Part shown: in pieces, positions 23,623 through 31,069 of the stretch | Position numbering within the stretch: the stretch's first letter is position 1 | Layout of the letters: each line of letters begins with the position of its first letter | Assembly: GCA_007128315.1 (NCBI GenBank) | Contig: SKXQ01000076.1 | Span: 1 to 36,243 of the forward strand | Length of the DNA: 36,243 nt | Direction of reading: 5' to 3' | From: Spirochaetaceae bacterium | Lineage (GTDB): Bacteria; Spirochaetota; Spirochaetia; DSM-27196; SKKC01 | The notes under the pieces: model-generated | What the model was told of the DNA's origin: nothing | Databases searched by the model: none | Seen by the model: only the letters and a program-made list of their open reading frames with translations | Made by a program: the position numbers and the translations under genes

Positions 23623-24291
23623 ATGACGCTACACATTCCAGCCACCAATCCCGGTCCGCATTCCGCCGAACACGCTGTTCGAACCGGTGTCGCCCCATCG
23701 GATGCGCGAGGAGCTCTGGTCATGGTGCATGGACGGGGCGCGATTGCCGAAAGCATCCTTGGCCTGCTGGCCGAGCTGGTAAGTGATGATCTTCACGTAG
23801 TCGCACCGCAGGCGAACGGAAACACCTGGTATCCCTATAGTTTCCTCGAGGATATCTCCTCCAATGAGCCCTGCGTGTCGTCCGCGCTTGCTACCATGGA
23901 CGAAGTCACCGAGAGCATCGTACAGGCAGGTATACCTGCCGAACGCATCTGCTTTCTCGGTTTCAGCCAGGGGGCCTGCCTTGCGAGTGAGTACGTTGCG
24001 CGCAGACCACGACGCTACGGTGGACTGTTCGCCCTGAGCGGAGGGCTGATCGGGCCGCCTGGAACACCCCGGGACTATCCCGGAAGCCTGGGTGGCACGC
24101 CGGCGTTTCTCGGGTGCAGCGACCAGGATATACACATTCCGAAAGAACGCGTAACCGAGTCGGCTGACACGCTTGAGGCCATGGGCGCCGACGTGACGTG
24201 TCGACTGTATCCGGGGATGGGTCATCGTATAGACAAGGATGAGATAGATTTTATCAATCAGGTTCTTCAAAACGTTGGCCGGGATCGCTGA
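23623..24291 (+). CDS. Carboxylesterase/phospholipase-like alpha/beta hydrolase
   Basis: A 222-residue alpha/beta hydrolase of the small carboxylesterase (PF02230-like) type. The nucleophile elbow is Gly113-Phe-Ser115-Gln-Gly117; the acid is probably Asp167 in Gly-Cys-Ser-Asp-Gln-Asp, followed by His-Ile-Pro as in the family; and the catalytic His is His201 in Gly-Met-Gly-His-Arg-Ile. The oxyanion-hole strand is Met-Val-His-Gly-Arg-Gly-Ala at 34-40. Members hydrolyse short esters, lysophospholipids or, in some cases, protect against acyl-sugar or bleomycin-type compounds. There is no signal peptide. The last 38 bases overlap the end of the minus-strand mlaF gene. The start has no Shine-Dalgarno sequence. 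Confidence 0.88.
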   Translation: MTLHIPATNPGPHSAEHAVRTGVAPSDARGALVMVHGRGAIAESILGLLAELVSDDLHVVAPQANGNTWYPYSFLEDISSNEPCVSSALATMDEVTESIVQAGIPAERICFLGFSQGACLASEYVARRPRRYGGLFALSGGLIGPPGTPRDYPGSLGGTPAFLGCSDQDIHIPKERVTESADTLEAMGADVTCRLYPGMGHRIDKDEIDFINQVLQNVGRDR

Positions 24292-25027
24292 GTCTGAAGA
24301 ACTCCTGCAGCGGCGGCAGATCGGACGCGAGAGCCTGGTTGAGAGAACCCTCGAATACTGCCTTACCAGAGTCGAGAAACAGCATACGGTCGGCGATGCG
24401 CTTGATGCTCGTGAGTTCGTGAGTAACAATCACAACCGTAATCCTGAGCTTGCGACTCAGACTTACGATCAGCTCGTCGAGTGAAGCCGCGGTGACCGGG
24501 TCGAGCCCTGCGCTCGGCTCATCGAAGAACACGATTTCGGGATCGAGTGCGAGCGTGCGGGCCAGCGCGGCGCGTTTTCGCATGCCGCCTGAAAGCTCGG
24601 ATGGCATAGAGTTCTCTGCACCCTCAAGCTCCACGAGCTCCAGCTTTCTGGACACCACGCGCTCAATGAGCTTCAAAGGCATGCGTGTGTGCTGTTCCAG
24701 CGGTACCGCCACGTTTTCCGCCACGGTATAGCTTTGTATCAGTGCCCCGCTCTGAAACAGCACTCCCATGCGCGGACGCAGCTCCATGAGCTCTTCCTGG
24801 CTTAAGTGGGAAATATCCTGACCAAAAAACTCGATACGACCGGAACTCGGTTCGTTCAATCGCAGCGCGTTGCGTAGCAGAGTCGTTTTACCGCAGCCGC
24901 TTCGACCCGCAATTACCGTGATCTTCCCGGGAGGAAACGACGCATTCACGCCGTAGAGAACCTGCTTACCCTTGTAATGGCAATCAAGATCGTGGATTGC
25001 CATGACCGGTTGTTTTGCGTCGCTCAT
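24254..25027 (-). CDS. mlaF: MCE/Mla ABC transporter ATP-binding protein
   Basis: A 257-residue ABC ATPase of the MlaF/Ttg2A type that drives lipid movement between the inner and outer membranes. Walker A is Gly41-Arg-Ser-Gly-Cys-Gly-Lys-Thr-Thr49, the signature Leu145-Ser-Gly-Gly-Met is followed by Arg-Lys-Arg (the MlaF-type 'GGMRKR'), Walker B is Ile-Val-Phe-Phe-Asp-Glu at 165-170, and the switch His is His203. It is the last gene of the MCE operon, 9 bases after mlaE. Its 3' end overlaps the convergent esterase gene by 38 bases. Confidence 0.93.
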   Translation of the reverse strand: MSDAKQPVMAIHDLDCHYKGKQVLYGVNASFPPGKITVIAGRSGCGKTTLLRNALRLNEPSSGRIEFFGQDISHLSQEELMELRPRMGVLFQSGALIQSYTVAENVAVPLEQHTRMPLKLIERVVSRKLELVELEGAENSMPSELSGGMRKRAALARTLALDPEIVFFDEPSAGLDPVTAASLDELIVSLSRKLRITVVIVTHELTSIKRIADRMLFLDSGKAVFEGSLNQALASDLPPLQEFFRLSDPGQRFEEPD

Positions 25028-25036
25028 GGAAATCCC

Positions 25037-26116
25037 CTACAGCACATACACGAGACTGAATACGACATTCAGGATGACGACGACAAATGTGGTCGTTACG
25101 ACGGCGTTCGTCGTCGCCTTCCCTACCTCTACTGCACCGCCCTCGACATTCGTTCCTGAATACACCGCTATGGCGGCAATCGCCCAACCGAAAAGGAGCG
25201 ATTTTATGAGAAGCAACAGCCCATCTTCTACCGAAAGGATATTCAGGCTGCGATCGATATACGTCCGGGCCGGTTGTCCCGCAACAAACACAGAGACGAC
25301 AAGTCCGCTGAAAATACCGATGACCGCACTCAAAAATGCAAGCATGGGCATGACGACCGTCATGGCAATGAATTTCGGGCCCACCACGTATTCGTACGGG
25401 CGGATTCCCATCGCGCGCAGCGCGTCGATTTCGTTTGTGACCTGCATGGTGCCGATTTCACTGGCCATCGCCGAGCCGGTGCGTCCGGTCACGATAATGG
25501 CCGTGAGAAGCGGTGCGAGCTCACGGAACATCGCGAGCGCCATGAGATCAGCGATAAACGGTGTCCCGCCGAACTGCTCAAGCTGCACGGCCCCCTGAAG
25601 CGCCAGGATAAACCCGATAATGAACGACAGAAGCCCGACAATGGGAACACCGCGCGCACCGATCTGGACAATCTGTTCGGAGATCGCTCCCTTACGATGT
25701 CGTGCGGGTATAAAAAGCGACATTGCCGATGCAGCAAAGACTTCTCCCGCCACAAGAAGACCTTCGGTGAGCATGTGAAAGATCGCATACAGACCTGAAC
25801 CGATCCCGTCGCTGAAAAAACCTCGTGGGGGTTCGGTGGGCATGACCTCCAGAGGCTTGTCCGCGAAGGTGTTAATGACATCCTCGACCGCGGATGATGC
25901 ACGAATGACCGGAAGGGGCTTTCGATAACCACCGTCACGCAGCGTTTCGATGAGTCCAAGACCGCAACTGTCAACGCGACTGACACCCGACAGATCGACG
26001 CTTTTCAGAGCGAGCAGCTGTCGCCTCCGGATTCTGCCGAGCCTCCGGGCAATCGCCGGCACGGTGTTCAGAGTAAGTTTTCCTTCCAGATACAGAACAT
26101 TGTGCTCAATGCGCAT
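25037..26116 (-). CDS. mlaE: MlaE-type permease with N-terminal STAS domain
   Basis: A 359-residue protein that joins a STAS domain (about residues 1-95, with the Ser-Arg-Val-Asp-Ser-Cys-Gly-Leu-Gly motif at 46-54) to an MlaE permease (about 105-359). The permease has the family's 'LLSFIIGFILALQGAVQLEQFGG' region (in part), Ala-Met-Phe-Arg-Glu-Leu-Ala-Pro-Leu-Leu-Thr-Ala-Ile, Thr-Gly-Arg-Thr-Gly-Ser-Ala and 'EIGTMQVTNEIDALRAMGI'. In E. coli the STAS subunit MlaB is a separate protein that supports MlaF; here it is built into the permease, which explains the absence of an mlaB gene. About six membrane helices. The gene sits between the auxiliary lipoprotein and mlaF. Confidence 0.92.
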   Translation of the reverse strand: MRIEHNVLYLEGKLTLNTVPAIARRLGRIRRRQLLALKSVDLSGVSRVDSCGLGLIETLRDGGYRKPLPVIRASSAVEDVINTFADKPLEVMPTEPPRGFFSDGIGSGLYAIFHMLTEGLLVAGEVFAASAMSLFIPARHRKGAISEQIVQIGARGVPIVGLLSFIIGFILALQGAVQLEQFGGTPFIADLMALAMFRELAPLLTAIIVTGRTGSAMASEIGTMQVTNEIDALRAMGIRPYEYVVGPKFIAMTVVMPMLAFLSAVIGIFSGLVVSVFVAGQPARTYIDRSLNILSVEDGLLLLIKSLLFGWAIAAIAVYSGTNVEGGAVEVGKATTNAVVTTTFVVVILNVVFSLVYVL

Positions 26117-26122
26117 TGGTAC

Positions 26123-26740
26123 CTACTGGCCAGCGAAATGATCCCGGATTCGCTGATCGAACTCCGCCACGGCCTCCAGAAGAAGCGCATTTGCACCCCA
26201 CGCGTACGCGACAAGGTCACCTGCTTCCAGAGCCTCGTTCCGGCGGAACTCTTCCCGTACGAGCACCTGGCCATCAGGACGACGCAGCTTGAATACGATC
26301 TCGGCACGCGCTTCGGGAGTGTCACAACAGAGAAACTCGAGGCGCCGTATCGCGGAGTAAATCTCGAAATCCGCCGGAAGGGGACTGAACTCACCGATGA
26401 CCTCGCTGAAGGTTCCGGCATCGTGTACGTACCGTTCGATAAACTCCTGCAGCGTATCGACAAGATCGATCGCCCACATATCGTCGGTCAGATACTGAAA
26501 CCGCGGTGATCCGTCCCTGACCACAATCTGTCGCCGATTATACGCGGACGACACATTCGGTTCGAACACGCGGACGACTCCGAGTTCTACAGCTTCGACC
26601 GTCGCTTCGGGAGCGCTGTACTCGAGGGCGTAGTAATACGAGGCTCGTGAGGGAAATATGGTACACGAACTGGACAAAATGACCGCGGCGCCAAGCAGGA
26701 GCGTCCGCACAAAAAGCTTTTTCCTTTTGTTATACATCAT
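26123..26740 (-). CDS. ABC-type transport auxiliary lipoprotein
   Basis: A 205-residue lipoprotein. The signal ends in the lipobox Leu-Ser-Ser-Ser-Cys26, and the mature part resembles the ABC_trans_aux/PqiC fold: Tyr-Tyr-Tyr-Ala-Leu-Glu-Tyr at the start, 'VVRVFEPNVSSAYNRRQIVVR' (in part) and a C-terminal Ala-Glu-Ile-Val-Phe-Lys-Leu-Arg. In PqiC and similar proteins it sits in the outer membrane and joins an MCE protein. It overlaps the mlaD stop by 4 bases and ends 6 bases before mlaE. Alternative start at Met2 is possible. Two adjacent Cys (Cys-Cys-Asp near residue 136) are unusual for an exported protein. Confidence 0.8.
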   Translation of the reverse strand: MMYNKRKKLFVRTLLLGAAVILSSSCTIFPSRASYYYALEYSAPEATVEAVELGVVRVFEPNVSSAYNRRQIVVRDGSPRFQYLTDDMWAIDLVDTLQEFIERYVHDAGTFSEVIGEFSPLPADFEIYSAIRRLEFLCCDTPEARAEIVFKLRRPDGQVLVREEFRRNEALEAGDLVAYAWGANALLLEAVAEFDQRIRDHFAGQ

Positions 26741-27669
26741 CGTAAGCTCCCCCCCGTGGAGCGTCCCCGAAGCAGGAGCGAGGGATCGCTGTTCAGCTGT
26801 GCAACCAGGTCGTTCAGGGAGTTGATGGTCCGATCGAGTGTTCTGACCGTCTGCGAGAAGGTCTGTCTGTTCTCCCGTATGGCCTGATCGAAAACTGATA
26901 CGGTGCTGCCGGCTCCTGATACGACTTCCTCAACCGCCGCGATTGCCCGGTTCAGACTCTCGGACGTCTCAGCCAGATCGAGAGAAACAACGGTCTGCTC
27001 AAGATGTTGTACAATGCGCTCGATTCCTTCGGCGCTCCGGGCAATCGTTTCGATCGATCGGACAAGCTCACCGCTGCCGGCTGTCACGTTTTCCACCGTC
27101 GACTGAACGTCACTCCGATTCTCTTCCAGTATCGCGGACGCCGCCCGGAGGAACGAGGTAACCTCCTGCCTGTTCTCCTCACCGACAAGATCGACAACTC
27201 CTTCAATGATGTCATCGAGGGAATCGGCAATCGTGCGGGCGGAGGAGGTCAGTTCGTCCAGAAGTGAGCCCTGCGCGACAATCACTGCACCGGGTTCCAG
27301 ACGTGGCGCGGCGTTTGTTCCACCGCTGAGACTGATAACCGTGACCCCGGTAATACCTATAGGCTGCACCCCTGCCGTGACATCCGATGGAACGGGAACC
27401 GAGCGATCGATTGCAACCCTGATCCGTATGGTCTCGATATCATCCGGCGCGAAGGAGATGTCGCGAACGTCTCCGACCGATATACCGCGATACTGTACCC
27501 GGGATCCCACGGCAAGGCCTGAGACGGGCGTATTCCGGAACTCGACGATGTACTCGTCATCGCTTCTGAGCAGCTGATCGCTGATCGCGGAGACGAAGAA
27601 TGCCCCGATGAGTACGAGACAAACCGTCACGAAAATCAGCGCTCGCCCAAGTCGGCTCGGAGATCTCAT
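26737..27669 (-). CDS. mlaD: MCE-domain lipid-transport protein (MlaD-like)
   Basis: A 310-residue protein anchored by one N-terminal membrane helix (residues 9-30) with the MCE domain from about 38 to 115: 'YIVEFRNTPVSGLAVGSRV', then Tyr-Arg-Gly-Ile-Ser-Val-Gly-Asp-Val and 'GVQPIGITGVTVISLSGG'. The rest, about 130-300, is a long helical region with heptad repeats, longer than in E. coli MlaD (183 residues) and closer to the tube- or needle-forming MCE proteins. MCE proteins form a hexameric lipid channel in the periplasm. No strong Shine-Dalgarno sequence; it starts 15 bases after the MFS stop, so it is probably read from the MFS promoter. Confidence 0.9.
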   Translation of the reverse strand: MRSPSRLGRALIFVTVCLVLIGAFFVSAISDQLLRSDDEYIVEFRNTPVSGLAVGSRVQYRGISVGDVRDISFAPDDIETIRIRVAIDRSVPVPSDVTAGVQPIGITGVTVISLSGGTNAAPRLEPGAVIVAQGSLLDELTSSARTIADSLDDIIEGVVDLVGEENRQEVTSFLRAASAILEENRSDVQSTVENVTAGSGELVRSIETIARSAEGIERIVQHLEQTVVSLDLAETSESLNRAIAAVEEVVSGAGSTVSVFDQAIRENRQTFSQTVRTLDRTINSLNDLVAQLNSDPSLLLRGRSTGGSLR

Positions 27670-27684
27670 TGGGCTCTGCTCTTA

Positions 27685-29001
27685 CTATCGAAGTTCATGG
27701 GTCGTCCTTTCTGTGCGGCGTCGTCCCGGGGAACGGGTATCGATGAAAAGAAAAACGGCAAAGCCGAGGGTAGCCAGGATGACCGGAAAACCCAGCAGTC
27801 TGTACATTGCACGCAAACCTGTCGCCGAAACAATAATACCACTTAATGAGCTTCCAATCACGCTCCCGATACCAAAATGTACTGAAGTTGCGGTGGTCTG
27901 AAAAACGGTGGCGTATCGATGAGGCGCGATTCGGTCAATGTAATGAATGCTCACCGGCAGAAAAACGCCAAACGACAGACCATGGAGAGCCTGAGCGGCA
28001 ACAAGCCCCTCGGGACTGTGTATCCATCCGAGCAGTCCGATCCGCAGAATGAACATGGCCATGGAAAAGAGCAGGAGTGCCCGGGGTCTGAACCACTTCA
28101 GAAGCAGAACCGAGGCAAACATGAAGGGAATTTCACCTCCGGCTCCGACCATCTGCGCGAGCCCGACCATGGTGCTGCTTCCGCCGGCTTCATAAATGAG
28201 CAGAGGCAGGAACGTAATTGCCGCACGAAGCTGAATGAATATCAGAAGCGACATCGCGAGAAAGACCATGTATGGCACTGACGTCAGCATGGCCTTCACA
28301 GCCCCGCCGGAAATGTGAGGCGTCTGCGAAACAACGGGCCGGTCGGCAACGGCATGGACAGGGACGTCGTCGTCGGCATCGCTGTCAGCAGAGGTTCCGA
28401 CCGCTTCCGGTACCGGCAGTAGTGAACGGCTGCGAGAGATTCGCAGTGCCATTAGCGCGGCAATCCCGACGACGACGGCATAATAGGGAAACATTATGCC
28501 CAGCGACGACGCATCGATCAGCCGTCCGAGGGCCAGCCCTCCAAGGGCAAATCCGGCCGAACCGAAACCGCGAGCGAGTCCGTACTGCACCCCCTTGTCA
28601 CCTCTGCGGGTGTGCATGATCCAGCTGTCGAGGATGCCAGGCATCGCGTTCGCGGTTGCCGAGTACGCCAGCCCCAGGACAAAAACCGGCAACAGGCGGG
28701 CACCCGCGACCGGGATCAGGAGGACAGCGGCAGCCCCGATGGCGAACGACAGTAGCATTACGAATCGGTGTCTGCTTCCGGCATCGCAGAATGCTCCCCA
28801 CAGGGGAGCAGACACAATTCCGCCAAGAAAGATACTCGACATGACAATGCCAGCTGCGCTGCTACCAAGCCCGATAGTCGTCAGGTACGGAACAAGAAAC
28901 GCTTCAAGCGCGACGACACTCGACCAGAAGAAGAACTCCAGCCCCGCAAATTTCCACGTAGTACCGGAAACAGCGGGCCCCAGGTGTGATGTATCGCCCA
29001 T
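27685..29001 (-). CDS. Major facilitator superfamily transporter
   Basis: A 438-residue membrane protein with 12 hydrophobic segments in two halves separated by an acidic, Asp-rich loop (about residues 200-240, including Asp-Ser-Asp-Ala-Asp-Asp-Asp-Val). It resembles the MFS_1_like/LacY-nucleoside-permease group: N-terminal Phe-Phe-Trp-Ser-Ser-Val, Leu-Gly-Ser-Ser-Ala-Ala-Gly-Ile-Val, the loop 2-3 Pro-Leu-Trp-Gly-Ala-Phe-Cys-Asp, and the late Leu-His-Gly-Leu-Ser-Phe-Gly. The substrate is unknown. ATG 29001 is preferred because it lies 6 bases after a strong -10 element; an in-frame GTG at 29028 would sit upstream of the promoter's own -10. It appears to head the MCE operon. Confidence 0.9.
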   Translation of the reverse strand: MGDTSHLGPAVSGTTWKFAGLEFFFWSSVVALEAFLVPYLTTIGLGSSAAGIVMSSIFLGGIVSAPLWGAFCDAGSRHRFVMLLSFAIGAAAVLLIPVAGARLLPVFVLGLAYSATANAMPGILDSWIMHTRRGDKGVQYGLARGFGSAGFALGGLALGRLIDASSLGIMFPYYAVVVGIAALMALRISRSRSLLPVPEAVGTSADSDADDDVPVHAVADRPVVSQTPHISGGAVKAMLTSVPYMVFLAMSLLIFIQLRAAITFLPLLIYEAGGSSTMVGLAQMVGAGGEIPFMFASVLLLKWFRPRALLLFSMAMFILRIGLLGWIHSPEGLVAAQALHGLSFGVFLPVSIHYIDRIAPHRYATVFQTTATSVHFGIGSVIGSSLSGIIVSATGLRAMYRLLGFPVILATLGFAVFLFIDTRSPGRRRTERTTHELR

Positions 29002-29007
29002 ACGGGG

Positions 29008-29036
29008 AATATAGTGATACTGCCTCACCTGCTCAA
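29008..29036 (-). promoter_or_regulatory. Predicted promoter of the MFS-MCE operon, leaderless type
   Basis: Minus strand: TTGAGC (29031-29036), a 17-base spacer, TATATT (29008-29013), and 6 bases to the ATG at 29001. No Shine-Dalgarno sequence is visible upstream of that ATG. The -35 element lies 4 bases from the -35 of the divergent promoter. Confidence 0.5.
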
Positions 29037-29040
29037 GTTA

Positions 29041-29069
29041 TTGCCGATCCCGCATCTGCCGAATACTAT
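29041..29069 (+). promoter_or_regulatory. Predicted promoter of the DUF1707/LiaF-like gene, leaderless type
   Basis: TTGCCG (29041-29046), a 17-base spacer, TACTAT (29064-29069), then 7 bases to the ATG at 29077. No convincing ribosome-binding site (only AGG at 29070-29072, 4 bases from the ATG). Back to back with the MFS promoter, so the two could be controlled together. Confidence 0.5.
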
Positions 29070-29076
29070 AGGCAGC

Positions 29077-29730
29077 ATGAGTGCCGACCAGACACCCGAA
29101 CGGGCGTATCAGATCAGTGAACGGATTCGACAGGAGTTCGTGGACAGAATCAGCAACGGCTATTCCCACGACTATCTCACCGAGGACGAGTTCGAAAACA
29201 GGCTGGACGAAGCCAATCGGGCGACCGACCTCCGTCAGCTTCGGCGCCTCGTAGCCGATCTGCCGTCTTCGGACGCGCCGGTGCCGGCTCGCACCGGCGG
29301 CTATGACACTCTGGCCGAACTGCCTGCTGAGGACCGTGGCTTTCTTATGGCAAGCGTACCTCCTGCGGAAACAGACCGGGTCGTCTGCGTGTTCAGCGGA
29401 ACCGAACGGGGAGGGTCCGGAGGCCTTGCAAAAAAGACCTCATCAATAACCGTATTCGGCGGCACCGAGTTTGATCTGCGGAATACGGCATTCGTCCCCG
29501 GTGAGTTTTACGAGATTGAGTGCTACGCGGTGTTCGGCGGTGTTGAAGTCATAGCGCCGCCGGGAGTGAACGTTGTGGTAAGTGGTTCGGGGCTGTTTGG
29601 CGCCTTTGAAGGGGTATCGCATACCGCAGGGCCCGATCGACCAACGGTCACGGTCAAGGGTTTTGCGCTGTTCGGCGGGATCGAAGTATCGGTCAAGGGT
29701 CCGAAGAAGAAACTCTTCGGCAAGCGTTAA
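29077..29730 (+). CDS. DUF1707/LiaF-like domain protein
   Basis: A 217-residue protein with two recognisable parts. Residues 5-65 are a DUF1707/SHOCT-like helical domain: Arg-Ile-Arg-Gln-Glu-Phe-Val-Asp, Tyr-Leu-Thr-Glu-Asp-Glu-Phe-Glu-Asn-Arg-Leu-Asp-Glu-Ala, and Asp-Leu-Arg-Gln-Leu. Residues 100-215 form repeated Phe-Gly-Gly strands (Val-Phe-Gly-Gly-Thr-Glu-Phe-Asp-Leu-Arg; Val-Phe-Gly-Gly-Val-Glu-Val; Leu-Phe-Gly-Gly-Ile-Glu-Val) as in the C-terminal half of LiaF, a cell-envelope stress protein. No membrane helix is seen, unlike LiaF, so this form is soluble. Its stop overlaps the convergent gene's stop (TTAA). Likely an envelope-stress or regulatory accessory; unproven. Confidence 0.82.
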   Translation: MSADQTPERAYQISERIRQEFVDRISNGYSHDYLTEDEFENRLDEANRATDLRQLRRLVADLPSSDAPVPARTGGYDTLAELPAEDRGFLMASVPPAETDRVVCVFSGTERGGSGGLAKKTSSITVFGGTEFDLRNTAFVPGEFYEIECYAVFGGVEVIAPPGVNVVVSGSGLFGAFEGVSHTAGPDRPTVTVKGFALFGGIEVSVKGPKKKLFGKR

Positions 29731-30443
29731 TGTCCTGTCGGGTCCGTCCCGGCGAGCTTCGCCACCGCTCGCGGGGTTGCGGCCTTCATGGATTCGGTAA
29801 CCGGTCCGGTAGCCCGGTAGTCAAACTGCCCGGTGAACTGCGCGAGATCGTCGTGAATGCCCGCCAGATCGCGGTCAATAACACCGAAAACGGCGGCGGC
29901 GTAGCGTGAGAACTCAGCACCGGACAGTGTATTTCGCCCAATGCGCAAAGCGAACGGCAAATGGCTCAGGCAGAATCCGCGGGATTCCTGAAAGCGATCC
30001 CGAAAAATCCTGTCGTCGGTAAACAGCCGTGCGACCGTATACGCGTAATTGGAAAGCGTGTACTGCAGGCGTTCGCAGATCAGGCAGTCTTCGGTGCGAT
30101 CGATCATGGTGCCCTGGCTGCTCTCGAATACTTTCCCCGTCGGGCCTTTTCGCACGGTAAGCTTTTTCTGTTCTGAGGCCAGCGTTTCCCTCACCGTCTC
30201 GATATACGTGCTGGCCATCAGTGCCAGCCCGAGCTTGTTCCCGGCGCCCAGCAGTGCGTGCCAGTGATGCGGGCAGAATCCGCGTCTGTTCACCTGCACA
30301 CGAATCTCCGGCGTCATGACCGAGTCGCCCAGGTAAAATTTCACGTACTGTTTTTCGAGGCGCTCAGCGAGAAAACACAGAGGGCACGCGGCGTCCGCTT
30401 CACAGGCTTCCCATACCGGGATGGTTTCGAGTTCATACTTCAT
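29727..30443 (-). CDS. DUF6062-like Cys-rich protein
   Basis: A 238-residue soluble protein with two repeats of a Cys/His arrangement. The first is Cys-Pro-Leu-Cys near residue 22 with Phe-Cys-Pro-His-His at about 59-63. The second is Cys-Leu-Ile-Cys near 125 with Phe-Cys-Leu-Ser-His near 159. Each set could hold one zinc or an iron-sulfur centre. The layout resembles proteins of DUF6062; no activity is established for them to my knowledge. The start at 30443 begins MKYELETIPVWEA, with at best a weak purine patch upstream. The protein lies between the DUF1707 gene and a convincing terminator of the lipoprotein gene, so it is read from its own promoter or by read-through. Confidence 0.65.
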   Translation of the reverse strand: MKYELETIPVWEACEADAACPLCFLAERLEKQYVKFYLGDSVMTPEIRVQVNRRGFCPHHWHALLGAGNKLGLALMASTYIETVRETLASEQKKLTVRKGPTGKVFESSQGTMIDRTEDCLICERLQYTLSNYAYTVARLFTDDRIFRDRFQESRGFCLSHLPFALRIGRNTLSGAEFSRYAAAVFGVIDRDLAGIHDDLAQFTGQFDYRATGPVTESMKAATPRAVAKLAGTDPTGH

Positions 30444-30471
30444 GGTGGTGACGCCTATTGTGGCAGAAAAC

Positions 30472-30505
30472 AAAAAAAACCGCGACAGTCAGACTGCCGC
30501 GGTTT
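30472..30505 (-). terminator. Intrinsic terminator of the lipoprotein gene
   Basis: On the minus strand an AACCGCG/CGCGGTT stem extended by CAG/CTG (30478-30505, one internal mismatch) runs into a T-tract at 30472-30477. It is 22 bases past the stop of the gene ending at 30527 and is a strong factor-independent terminator. Confidence 0.88.
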
Positions 30506-30526
30506 CGTGCGAACAAAGGTCGAACC

Positions 30527-30982
30527 TTACTCTTGAGCCAGGTCTTCAAGGATGAAGAAGACCGCATTGTTGGCCATGGTAAAGGTCCGAATCAGACCCT
30601 GCGAGCGATTCGTTGCAGCCCCGAGGGTATCCCCGTCGACACCATTGGCGACGAGATGCGCTTCAATGGCGTCCGTCACGTCTTCGGTAACTTCACCGTC
30701 GAAAGGCACCACGCGACCGCTCACGATCCGTGTGCTTCCCCGCTCGGGTGATGCAGGGGAAAGGACGGCAACCGTGTTCTCGGCATTGCCGAACTGATAC
30801 ACGTACAGGCTTGTACCGGTTACCGGAACACCGCGCCCGACGGTTCCACCGACGGCAACATCACCGACGAGGAACGTGTCCAGATCGGCAGCCACCTCGG
30901 TGACACTCGTTGCGGGTGTGGCGCACCCTGCCAGAACGAACGCGAAAACGGCCACAAGGCCAAGTATTGATCGTAGTCTCAT
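30527..30982 (-). CDS. Small exported lipoprotein of unknown function
   Basis: A 151-residue lipoprotein: MRLRSILGLVAVFAFVLAGC with lipobox Leu-Ala-Gly-Cys20 is a full type II signal. The mature protein is a compact beta-rich domain, with Gly-Val-Pro-Val-Thr-Gly-Thr-Ser-Leu-Tyr-Val-Tyr-Gln and a C-terminal helix. I do not recognise a family. The start at 30982 has an ideal GGAGG site 6 bases upstream. A plausible promoter lies at 31012-31042. It has its own terminator (30472-30505), so it is a single-gene unit, not coupled to the DUF6062 gene. Confidence 0.85.
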   Translation of the reverse strand: MRLRSILGLVAVFAFVLAGCATPATSVTEVAADLDTFLVGDVAVGGTVGRGVPVTGTSLYVYQFGNAENTVAVLSPASPERGSTRIVSGRVVPFDGEVTEDVTDAIEAHLVANGVDGDTLGAATNRSQGLIRTFTMANNAVFFILEDLAQE

Positions 30983-31011
30983 TATTATCCTCCAGATTGT
31001 GTGTGGATGCC

Positions 31012-31042
31012 ATTCTACCATTAACCGGCAGCGTTCGTCCAA
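31012..31042 (-). promoter_or_regulatory. Possible promoter of the lipoprotein gene
   Basis: Minus strand: TTGGAC (31037-31042), a 19-base spacer and TAGAAT (31012-31017). The spacer is at the long end. The -35 overlaps a CGTTC/GAACG inverted repeat (31031-31046), a possible operator. Confidence 0.35.
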
Positions 31043-31069
31043 GAACGATTGGCAGTGACTGTTCGCAAA

